DNA from: Acanthaster planci
Taxonomy: Eukaryota; Echinodermata; Asteroidea; Valvatida; Acanthasteridae
DNA length: 37,525 nt
Direction: 5' to 3'
Assembly: GCF_001949145.1 (NCBI RefSeq)
Contig: NW_019091420.1
Coordinates: 817,518-855,042 of the forward strand
The notes beneath the pieces were generated by a model. It saw only the letters and a list, made by a program, of their open reading frames with translations, did not search any database and was not told the origin of the DNA. The position numbers were made by a program, and so were the translations under genes. Of this stretch, positions 19,754 through 28,489 are shown piece by piece; position 1 is the first letter of the stretch; the number at the start of each line of letters is the position of its first letter.

Positions 19754-20670
19754 CTGAAAGAAATTAAGCAGGACAAAACAGGCCTGTGGGTATTAACAAA
19801 AATTCCACAACAGCTTTTTTGAAAATAAAAAAATCATGAAACAGGGCCAATTCCAGCCTCCCCCACATTACGCCGCTTTTTTATTAAAATTTATCAAACT
19901 GAATCAAACCAACCATACAACACCCTTGGAGTGAGCAGTGTTCAAAAGTGGAGAGATAATTTGACTCACCACTCAGTGTAACAAGAAAAGGAAACGGATA
20001 CTTTTTCCTGTAATTGTTGGGTCCCTCAAACCATAATCTGGAGATCTAGCATGTTTTCCATTACTACGCAACTTACAGCATTATACAATAGCCTGTGTTT
20101 GAGTCAGACCTGAGTGTATTCCAGATGCAAGGGACATGAGATGACAAGACAGCGTCACTCACATTACGCAATTCTGCCAGGCCCATGTAAGCGTGAAAAA
20201 GTCACAGAAGTATCAAAATGAACAGCTGTGCTTATCAGAGTAAATTAGCACCTGGATTGCTTGATTGCACAAGGCAGAGGCATTGGAACCGTGCTGCAGC
20301 ATTCTATTAGGAGTCCGTACATGTCTGTGGGTACATGTCTGGAATGTGAAACGGGCAATCGGTACCCATCCACCCCGACTTGAAGCATCTCCTCTCAGTA
20401 GCAATGAAGCGACAGTATGGATGAGAATCATTTCATTTCATTTGGGTGCTGGATTGAACACAACAGAGATTATACATCCCCCCCAAAATGATTACATTCT
20501 GACCAAGTGTGCACAAAACCCAAGATCGTCACTGCTGTTTCAAAGAACACCCTTTCTTAACCCCCCATGGACGGGACAGAATCTGCAAAAGCATCTTTCA
20601 TGAACTCAGTGGGCGGGGGATCCCATCAGCGTCCCCCCCCCCCAAACTGACAAACATCCCTTTCCCTTAC
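19754..20670. other. E12-E13 intron, nothing recognised
   Basis: Unique-looking intron sequence with a C-run at 20633-20643. Open frames here show no domain and lie on both strands at random. Confidence 0.6.
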
Positions 20671-20865
20671 CAGTGCAGACGCTCCCAGAGATGTCGTCCG
20701 ACCACTGGCTGTTGCTGAGACACGAGGTGGTCCCGCCGCCGACCAGGCCGTAGCCGGCAGCGCAGGAGATTTCACAGGTGGTTCCATAGCTGGTCGAACT
20801 GGCGGAGCACATTGCCGGTGAGAAGGTTCCATTGACTGGTGGTATCAGTGGGCTGCAGTACACAG
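20671..20865 (-). CDS. E12: Sushi module exon
   Basis: A 65-residue phase 1-1 exon opening AVYCSPLIPPVNG. Six cysteines (C-x3-C in TTCEISC), AAGYGLVG as the turn, the Trp in SQW and the last cysteine in SVCTG. One NGT motif. Acceptor CTCCCGTAG, donor GTAAGG. Strong GC contrast with the surrounding intron. It precedes the split HYR. Confidence 0.9.
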
Positions 20866-21114
20866 CTACGGGAGAAACAAACATTAACGTGTTACCAAAC
20901 ACAAACGCTCAGCCATGCCCAAACCCACCACTTGAATTTGTGATCACGAAAAATCTGTCGTTTCTCTCGTTATCGCAATAATGACCTCAATCACTAAACC
21001 AGGGTGTCCAAAATCAACAGGTTTCCAGAGGACACCAAGACCAACCCAAACACCAGGTCTGAAGTTGACATGTGCTGTTTTTCTTGAATTGCCGAGTGAA
21101 AATAACCTTCTCTA

Positions 21115-21286
21115 TAAGGGCGTTTCACAATAGTGCGCCCCCAAGAGTTTGCAACGCATTGGCCAATCACAATGCGCGAAATTTGTTGACCCTTTCCAAA
21201 CGCGCGTTGGGTCGACAAATTTCGCGCATTGTGATTGGCCAACGTGTTGCAAACTCTTGGGGGTGCACTATTGTGAAACGTCCGTA
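21115..21286. mobile_element. TA-flanked foldback element, copy 2
   Basis: The best-preserved copy: the two halves (CGTTTCACAATAGTGCGCCC and its inverse, through CAATGCGCGAAAT) pair along nearly their whole length around a short centre with ACGCGCGTTGGGTCGAC. Transcribed RNA would form a long hairpin. Lies about 415 bp from E11. Confidence 0.9.
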
Positions 21287-21489
21287 TTGAACCTTGACAT
21301 TTCACCCTATGGGATCCAAAATTAATAGGCCCTTGCAGGACCTCAAGCTCAGCCAACCCACATGTACCAGGTTTTGAAATATGCGGCTAAGCTGGGACCA
21401 AGGTCTCGGGAATGACTTTTTTAAAATGGTTGCAGAGATGTTTAAAAGTGGGTCCCTGCAGTGTTTCAGTCCGTACGATAGCTAGCGTA

Positions 21490-21570
21490 CAGCTTCAGTA
21501 GTTGAGTGGTACAGATGACTACATCAGTGAACAGGAGGTTGAAGGTTTGATCCCCAAAAATAGTCCATCA
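21490..21570 (+). mobile_element. tRNA-derived SINE head
   Basis: An A-box-like TAGTTGAGTGG at 21499-21509 and a B-box-like GGTTTGATCCC at 21544-21554 are 45 bp apart, the spacing of an internal RNA polymerase III promoter. No tRNA cloverleaf is kept, so this is a SINE remnant and not a tRNA gene. Confidence 0.6.
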
Positions 21571-21701
21571 AGTCTTTCTTCATTTCTTGGAAAGCTTGAG
21601 CATACCAGATTCAGAAACATCCCTTTTTTCAGGTCATGACAAGACGGTACCTTCCATCAAACCTGGAAAGTTTGTCACACTCGAGTCTGCCCCTTTTGTA
21701 C

Positions 21702-21881
21702 CTGCGCACAGTGGCACAGTGGCATTCCACACTCCCTCCTGCGTGCACGCGAGATATTTCGAACCGATGAGTAAGTAGCCGTCGTTGCAGTCAAATATGG
21801 CGACGGAGCCTGACTGGTCCCCGCAGGTCTGCGACACGATGCTGCCGTGGGATGGCGGTAACAAAGGGTCGCACTGCATCC
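21702..21881 (-). CDS. E11: Sushi module exon lacking one cysteine
   Basis: A 60-residue phase 1-1 exon: GMQCDPLLPPSHG, SQTC, then VAIFDC, NDGYLLIG, LAC, GVW and PLCAG. Where every sister exon has the C-x3-C pair, this one reads A-x3-C, so it has five cysteines and one is predicted to be unpaired. Acceptor CCATACAG preceded by a C-rich tract, donor GTACAA. It is flanked on both sides, within 700 bp, by copies of the same foldback element (21115-21286 and 21963-22134). Confidence 0.88.
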
Positions 21882-21962
21882 CTGTATGGGTCGGGGGGGG
21901 GGGAAGCATGTGGAATGAGTCATACAAATATCAAAGGCCAAGAGACTATTATAAACTCTTAA

Positions 21963-22134
21963 TATGGGTGATTCAAAATGGTGCGCCACCAAGAGTGTGC
22001 AAGGCGTTGGCCAGTCACGATGCACGAAATCTGTTAACCCAATGCGCGTTTGCAGAGGGTCGACAAATATTGCGCGTTGTGATTGGCCAACACGTTGCAA
22101 ACTCTTGGAGTTGCACTTTTGTGGATTGCCCGTA
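21963..22134. mobile_element. TA-flanked foldback element, copy 3
   Basis: Same family as 21115-21286, with more mismatches between arms (ATTCAAAATGGTGCGCCACC against the right arm ending GATTGCCCG). Located about 80 bp upstream of E11 on the minus strand, so E11 is bracketed by two copies. Confidence 0.88.
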
Positions 22135-22598
22135 TTTGACTGTAAATATCCGGCTGCATTGTGTCTTGGGATACAGGAAAGTATAAACAAAGAAAGAAAA
22201 ACACAAAATCAATGAAAGAACAGAAAGACCATCCCAATATTCAAAAAAAGTATTAAAGAAAATTCAGATTAGGTATAAGAACCAATACTGAAAGAGTGAA
22301 AAGCAGACCCGTACTCCATGTGAGGACACATGAACGAGACAAACATTTTCAGTACAAAGGGGAATCATTCACATGAAATTATTGTACAAGACGTCACTGA
22401 GTACGAATACTGCGTGAGTTTAAGCCGACAGCAAATGTGAAAGCAGATGAGATTTTACAAAATAGTTCACCTAGGCTCGCTTCAGTTTGACCGCAACAAT
22501 AAAAAGTAGCTGACTCGTGGTCAGACTACAGCTCACGCCGAAACTTGCCTATAACTGACAAGCACCTATCTCAAAGGATGTGATTGGAAGGAACTTAC

Positions 22599-22853
22599 GT
22601 AACACGTTGATGGTCAGCAGGCAATTGGCCGTGTTGCCGGATGGGTCGCGAGCCATGAAGTAGCGCTCGTAGATGCCAAATGGCCAGACCTCACCCATGG
22701 CGTCGCCCTCCCCTCCTGTCACGTTCACCGTCCCCGAGTTGTCCTCTGCCGTTGGGGGACTGTAGGTGACCACGTGGCCGTTTGTGCAGGAGTCCGGGAC
22801 CAGGTACAACTCAATGTGCGGGCACGGGGCGTTGAAGACCGGCGCTGCTATGT
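22599..22853 (-). CDS. E10: HYR module exon with an extra cysteine
   Basis: An 85-residue phase 1-1 HYR repeat. It begins DIAAPVFNAPCP, has EDNSG in the centre, and ends with ARDPSGNTANC and LTINV. Besides the two conserved HYR cysteines it has a third in VPDSC, about 20 residues in, absent from the other HYR modules here. The acceptor, CATCGTAG, has a weak pyrimidine tract. The donor is GTAAGT. One NVT glycosylation motif. Confidence 0.9.
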
Positions 22854-22904
22854 CTACGATGAACATACAGACATGGACAACAATGAGAGCTTGAAAAAAA
22901 AACA

Positions 22905-22935
22905 TGGTGGGGACTCGAACCCTGGACCACCACCA
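22905..22935 (-). mobile_element. SINE B-box remnant
   Basis: Minus-strand GGGTTCGAGTCCC at 22910-22922 next to an A-run. It starts about 50 bp upstream of E10's acceptor. No A-box was found. Confidence 0.4.
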
Positions 22936-23439
22936 GCAGGGCCCAATTTCACATACCTACTCAACAGAAAATGTTGCTTAGCAAATTTATGGGCTGATGA
23001 AAAATCAACAGGGAACCAACCAATAGATATAAAGAATGCACAACATTTTGGTTGGTAACCTGCAATTGCTAGGCAGCAATTTCCTTTGCATAACAGACCC
23101 CTGTGTTTCATGGCTCTAAGAAACTGCCCCTTTTCAGACTGAGCTACCGTTCACCCACCAAACTTTGGTCAGCTAGTTGGGCTGAATCTTTCATAGCAGC
23201 TTACTCTATAAATCAGCGACTGCTGGTGGATTTCTTCAGCTGATGATGGGCCAAACCCAGCACCAAGATTTGACATCAAATGTCAGGTGGTGCAGAGGGG
23301 ATCAAGCTTGCAAAAACCTACATGGTATTTAGGGAGTACCAGCACTTTTGACAGTGAGATTGAGTCCGAGTGATTGTACAGATACACTGCCAAAATTGAA
23401 ATATTTTTCAAGTCCCTTGGTAAATTTGTCTACATTCTT

Positions 23440-23550
23440 GCTCGACATTTGCGACACCTGTGCGACCAAACACTTCTTCTCAGTGGTGTCTGAGCCCCTG
23501 TGAAAATATCACAAGGTGGCTGGGATGGGATTCGAACCCACAATCCACTC
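23440..23550 (-). mobile_element. SINE B-box remnant
   Basis: Minus-strand GGGTTCGAATCCC at 23527-23539, followed by AGCCACCTTGTGATATTTTC and GGGGCTCAGACACC. It looks like the start of a SINE body reading leftwards; its limits are unclear. Confidence 0.45.
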
Positions 23551-23647
23551 CTGCATTTATTTATTAAGGGAGAATCTTTGTATGCAATCTTGGCAACATC
23601 ATTTGCTTGTACAATGAATAATTATGGACCTCAACATTAAGTTATTG

Positions 23648-23853
23648 TTTTGCCAATGATAGCTGCCTACAGTTTGCTCACCATGGGTTTTTTGCCATTG
23701 TGGCTGCCTACATTTTGCCAACCCATGGGGTGCTTTGCCATGGCATGGTGGTTGCTCATCGTTTGCCAACCATGTTTTTTTTGGCCATGGTGGCTGCCTA
23801 TGGTTTGCCACTAATGGGTTTTTGGCCGTGGTAGCTACCCATGGTTTGTCAAC
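23648..23853. repeat. GCCATGGTGGCTGCCTA minisatellite
   Basis: Roughly five imperfect units of 40-45 bp sharing TTTGCCA, GTGGCTGCCTA and CCATGGG. Lies in the E10-E9 intron, about 80 bp from the donor of E9. Open ORFs across it are repeat-driven and not genes. Confidence 0.8.
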
Positions 23854-23934
23854 CTGCTGTTAACAAACAGTGCGGCCCGTGGTACTGCGAGAGGAAAGTG
23901 CACATATAAGTACGCCAGTTCCGGGCCCACTCAC

Positions 23935-24126
23935 CTTGGCAAGCTTGCTGCTCTGGACTGGACCAGTTGCCCGAAGCCAAGCACAGAGTGGCCGAGACGC
24001 CGATCAGGGAAAAGCCTGGCATGCAGGAGTATCGGCACATGGTCCGGAACTGTGAGAGCCCGCTGGTGCAGCTCTCTGGGGCGATGATGCCAAAGGGAGG
24101 GGGCGTCAGCACTGGACAGCGCACAT
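23935..24126 (-). CDS. E9: Sushi module exon
   Basis: A 64-residue phase 1-1 exon with DVRCPVLTPPPFG opening, ESC, MCRYSC, MPGFSLIG, TLC, SGNW and QQACQ. Six cysteines and one NWS motif are present. Acceptor TTTTGGCAG, donor GTGAGT. The final G joins E10 to restore the Asp of its DIAAP start. A short tandem minisatellite lies just past the donor in the next intron. Confidence 0.9.
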
Positions 24127-24402
24127 CTGCCAAAAACAAATACAGAGACTGGTGCAGACAAAACCCTAGCTCCTGTCCTTCCTTGTGATGACTACAATGT
24201 GAATAAACGGGTAAAGCCTGGACCCAGCCAACTCAGCCAGGTTTCAGGCTAATTTCAGCTTCATTGGTATGCCTGCACTGCTTCAAACAAGCACATGTAT
24301 GGCCAGAGAATGAGTACCAGTGACGTTTCCTCTCCCTCCCAGTCAAGAGGCTACAGGCACCCTTTTAAGTGCTTTCAGAGTCTAAAACAAAAAACCCTTT
24401 AC

Positions 24403-24603
24403 CCTCGCACTGGATGTTTTCACCGGTCCACGTCCCCTGTTCCGTGCACCGCCTCTGCCCATTGCCGCTGCCGGGGACCGGCTGTTTGCCTTCTGTGCAC
24501 ACCGTCTGGCACCGTGACCCGTAGGGAAGGGACTGCGCCTTGGCATCGCAACCGACCACGTACATATCATCCTCGGGGAAATCAAACATCTGGCACATCA
24601 CAG
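24403..24603 (-). CDS. E8: Sushi module exon, diverged
   Basis: A 67-residue phase 1-1 exon beginning AVMCQMFD. Six cysteines are kept (C-x3-C in SRCQTVC) with the Trp in GTW. The usual G-Y turn after the fourth cysteine is replaced by TEGKQPVPG, and the loop between the first two cysteines is acidic (FPEDD). This is the most diverged Sushi of the set. Acceptor CCTTCAG, donor GTAAAG. Phase and position between two ordinary Sushi exons leave little doubt that it is real. Confidence 0.85.
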
Positions 24604-24860
24604 CTGAAGGGAAACAGAGAACCAAGATGCAACAAGTACCTTCCCAAAATGGTGGCCTCGAGGTCTCACTTTTCACAGCCTTCTGATGGTGCCAAGTCTT
24701 TACTTTCTTATGATTTTTCTGTCTAAGTTTTATGAGCTTCATCCCCAGCAAACCACCTGCATCTCCGGAAGCAAAAACTTGGCGGTTGGAGAGAGTTCAT
24801 ACGTGACCCCCGCTGGTGGACTGATTTCCCCTACAGTGCCATCGTTGAAAAAGCACCCAC

Positions 24861-25058
24861 CTTCGCAGACTGGCTGCTCCCCGGTCCAGCTTGCCGGGTT
24901 CCCTGCCCGCTGGCTCCACTCGCACGTCCGGGATGGGGAGCCCGAGAGCTGGTAGCCAACCAGACAGCTGAAGTTGCACTGGGCCCCGTAATAGTTGTTG
25001 CACCGCTGCCCGAGATAGTCGGCGAATGGCGGGAACGGGTGCAACGGGCAGCGCACCA
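24861..25058 (-). CDS. E7: Sushi module exon
   Basis: A 66-residue phase 1-1 exon opening VVRCPLHP and ending QPVCEG. It has six cysteines (C-x3-C in AQCNFSC), LVGYQLSG as the turn and a Trp (ASW) before the last cysteine. It is slightly longer than most Sushi domains because of a loop after the fifth cysteine. Acceptor GCTACCCAG, donor GTGGGT. First of three closely spaced Sushi exons (E7-E9 span only 1.1 kb). Confidence 0.9.
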
Positions 25059-25133
25059 CTGGGTAGCAGAAACGAGAAAATAAGTTTGATTGGTACAATC
25101 TTAAAAACAACTGAGCAATATGTACTTGATTCA

Positions 25134-25560
25134 ATTCAATACTTTATTAAACCTGGCAACTACATGCAGTGGCAGCTCATGCGCTAAAAATAGTTACTAA
25201 CGATATGATTAAGACAATTCAAACCGGTAATTTCACGCAAATGCAATTAGCTATAAGAAAGAGTGAGCATTAAAATTGATATGACTTTTCATCGAGAGAT
25301 ATCTGATGTACTTAAAATCACTTACTTAAAAAAGTAAACAAGATATAAACGAAATGATACAAATGTAAAAATACAATTCAATGCACAATACAAAGATTGA
25401 GGACCATGGAAGCATATAACTGGACGTCTATGGCATGTACAATTAAACATTATTGAAAAATCAGATGGCCATAGGAATGAAAGAATGAAGCAAACAGTGT
25501 AACACGCTCTCAATTTCCTTTTTTCGTCTTTTTCAATCAATTACTCGCTTCACACTGCAT
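25134..25560 (-). mobile_element. LINE-type 3' terminus on minus strand
   Basis: On the minus strand the sequence ends GGTTTAATAAAGTATTGAAT followed by TGAATC, the AATAAAG plus short-repeat tail seen on many invertebrate LINEs. The preceding 400 bp is AT-rich and non-coding, consistent with a 3' untranslated region. Family not determined. Confidence 0.55.
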
Positions 25561-26817
25561 CTGTTCACTGAATTAAATCTGCAGAATCTGACTGTTGGTC
25601 AGTTCCGGATGTTACAGGTTTGGGTGTCACAATCTGCTTTATTTTGCTCCTTTGTGTGCTGTTTTTGTTGGGTTGCTTTCTTGGCGCTGTTATTTCACAC
25701 ATCGTGACGCCAAAACACAGGAAAAGGGCTGTATAATCAATGGGTTCTGACATCAATCAGCAAAGGGGCGTGACCGATACTGCCGTACGCACCACTTTTT
25801 GTTCAGGCCTTGGTGATTGCTGGAAAGAAAAACCTGTCACAAAATGTTTCTCTGAGTGAGAGTGACAGTTATTGGGTAACTTTGGCAGTCATGCACGTTA
25901 GTCGAGTCCACTGTCACAAGGTCTGGTCACAGTTATTCAAGCATCCTTCCTGAAGTCCAGTCACAAAGGGCAAGATGAATGATGTCAAAGGAATGCTTTG
26001 TCGTGGCCTAAACGGCTCAAGATTTCACTTAAGACGAGATGACTTCAATAGCCTAAGACTTGAGATGAGCTTACAAGGCCAAGCTCGACTGCAGCCAGTG
26101 CTGGAAGTGCAGCCACAAATATTTTTAGGCTATGTACGGTTTGACCAAGACAGAGGCTGCACTGGAAACCATGGCAAATGGTCAGACCAATATTCCAGAA
26201 TTGAATTGTTTGGGGAAGGGAGGTGGCTTCTTTAAGACTGGCAACGGACAAGGAAATGAGTGGCATATTTAATCAAAGAGCAAAGGCTAGTAGTAGCATG
26301 CTGCACGTCATGCCGCCATTGTTGTTGATCAGCTGGCTGCAACTTTGTAACTTTGGTCTACTGTTTTTGTTCGACATCAACATTACGCAGTGTTAGCAGA
26401 TCTATCACCGGGTACGAGCTACCCATGAATTAGTCTGGTTCCTTAAACAAATTGCCCTTCAGACTTGTGGCTGGGAATCAGTCTACTCGCTAACATTCAG
26501 GCGGTGCAGAAATAGAGGGCGCTGCTTTGAAAATTTTGAGAAAAAAATTGAGTGCACATTCAAAATCAATGCATGCGCTGACCAGAGACTGACTTGGGGG
26601 GGGGCCTCAAGCTGTGTCTCAAACTGGCTGCGGCTGACAGAAGCACATCCACCAATGGGTTGATGGTTTGAGTAGGTATATGTGTAAACTTTGAGCCACA
26701 ATGACTGGACATGGCTAGGCTTAAACAGCTTCACAGTCTCCATTGCAAGGATACATCACAGTTACTCTTTTGAAAGTGCACAGCCTTAGTTTTGATGCTA
26801 AGAACAAAATGGCCTCA
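25561..26817. other. E6-E7 intron, nothing recognised
   Basis: No domain, splice-bounded exon or repeat partner was found between the LINE end and the assembly gap. Confidence 0.55.
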
Positions 26818-26978
26818 TTAACCCTCCTTTGGTTTTACAGCACAAATGTGCANNNNNNNNNNNNNNNNNNNNNNNNNNNNNNNNNNNNNNNNNNNNNNNN
26901 NNNNNNNNNNNNNNNNNNNNNNNNNNNNNNNNNNNNNNNNNNNNNNNNNNNNNNNNNNNNNCAGCATAGGAGGGTTAA
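26818..26978. mobile_element. Probable TTAA-flanked element interrupted by the assembly gap
   Basis: TTAACCCTCCT on the left and AGGAGGGTTAA on the right form a TTAA duplication with 7-bp inverted ends. The interior is mostly Ns, so the size is unknown and the identity cannot be checked. Confidence 0.5.
26853..26961. other. Assembly gap
   Basis: 109 consecutive Ns in the intron between E7 and E6. The true length is unknown. An open frame running through the Ns is an artefact. Confidence 0.99.
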
Positions 26979-27152
26979 AGTGAGTATAAACCAAATAGGT
27001 TGAACGGTCTACTTCCTAAAAGTAAATTGTGGCTTTCACATCAATTAATATACCATGCACATAAATTTGTGGAAATTTGCATTAAAAATTCCAGCCCATG
27101 TACGATGACATTTTCATTTGGTATAAATCTGGTTACCGGTGTTCACTTTTAC

Positions 27153-27401
27153 CTGTTATGTTAACCACAAAGCGGCAAGTTCCTTGGTTCCCTGCCTGGT
27201 CGGAGGCCTGAATGACGATGGCGTGCAGGCCCTCGGGGAGAGTGACGCCCGGCTGCCGTGACGACGTGATGTTGAGTTGGTTGCCAGCGTTGTCCATGAC
27301 GACAGGCTGGGTCCACCTGACAATGGCCTCTGCCTTTCCCCGGGGGGCCAACAGACTGAAATCTTGCGGGCAGGTGCCATTGAAATGCGGGGCCGCAATA
27401 T
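27153..27401 (-). CDS. E6: HYR module exon
   Basis: An 83-residue HYR repeat, phase 1-1. It starts with the characteristic DIAAPHFNGTCP, has DNAGNQL in the middle and EGLHAIVIQASDQAGNQGTCRF near the C-terminus (split here only as landmarks). Two conserved cysteines and three N-x-S/T motifs (NGT, NIT twice) are present. Acceptor GTTTCAG, donor GTAAAA. The HYR sits between the Sushi triplets E3-E5 and E7-E9. Confidence 0.92.
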
Positions 27402-27781
27402 CTGAAACAAAAGAGAACCAACAAAGTGATTTGTATACAATAAATGACTCTGATCTGAAAAGGCGCACCGAGGGAAGATCTGGGGAAGGGGTCCGACAGG
27501 GCCATCCGCCCAAGGAGCTGAAAAGGTTATGAAAAGTAATGAAAAAGGCTAACATTTTGGTCCATTTCATTTCTCTTCCTCCAAAATGTGCGTAGAATAT
27601 CCTAAAATGGAACCTCACCCTTCAGACAGGTTGCATGAAAAAATTTACATTTTTGGCCCCCCCTCCTTCCCGCCTTAAAAAATTTTGCCCCTCCCCCAAA
27701 ATCTGGTGCTGGATCACCCTCTGTAATACACCCTCTCAAAATAAAGTACGTCAAAGGGGGAGTTCCGCAACAACCTCGCAC

Positions 27782-27967
27782 CTTGGCAGAAGGGTCCGTC
27801 GTCATTGTCACTCCACTCGCCGTTTGCCAGGCACCGGTGGGTGGCGATGCCGACCAGCTGGTACCCGTCGTCACAGGAAAAGGTGCAGGTATCGCCAAAG
27901 AAGTTCTCTTGAGACTGACAGGTGATGTCGGCATGCTCTGGCGGTACTAATGGTGGGCACGTCGTTC
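27782..27967 (-). CDS. E5: Sushi module exon
   Basis: A 62-residue phase 1-1 exon, a textbook Sushi: TCPPLVPP opening, ITC, then DTCTFSC, DDGYQLVG, HRC, NGEW and PFCQ, six cysteines in all. The acceptor is CTCCTAG. The donor is GTGCGA, a less common but valid 5' splice site. The last base G joins E6 to give the GAT codon of the DIAAP motif, which supports both boundaries. Confidence 0.9.
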
Positions 27968-28212
27968 CTAGGAGGGCCATTGAAAATTGAAGTGTAATTT
28001 TCATTTCAAGTACAAGTACACCTCTTCTGTCTCTCAATCACGCTTGCATGTATAGCTTACATTCAAATATTTGTTTTGCTTTTCTTTACCACGGTGCCCT
28101 TTTTGTTTCTAATGCTAATGACTGTTCCCATATTCATGGGCAAAACTCTGATGTCATCCTGGAATGACAACTTCAATGCTACGCTGATTTGTGCATAAAA
28201 TATAATGCTCAA

Positions 28213-28489
28213 ATTCCTCCCTCACGGCAGTGTGGGAAGAGGCTGCTAACGCGTTCCTACCCTCGCAGTCACTAAATATGCAAATTCCTTTGCGCTCGAT
28301 TCTATTCACTAAAAACTTGAGAAACTGTAGTGCGGCCTCTAGGCCCATGATGCATAGCAGCACTGCCGCCGTGTTCGTTCTTCTTTTTCGAAGTGTGAGG
28401 CCCGAGCCAGTGTGGGGAGGACGGGAGGGCTGTGACTGTTTGGGTAGGTATTCCTTAATAGCAGACTCTTACCACACTGCTGAGGGAAA
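28213..28489. repeat. Small inverted-repeat element of the 28-31 kb block
   Basis: Left CCTCACGGCAGTGTGGGAAG through CTACCCTCGCAGTCAC pairs with the right GTGACTGTTTGGGTAGG through CACACTGCTGAGGG as about 55-bp imperfect arms. Its inner left part is also the partner of 30990-31127. Confidence 0.65.

Noticed and set aside
26743-27003. ORF across the run of Ns
   Set aside because: It exists only because Ns contain no stop codons.
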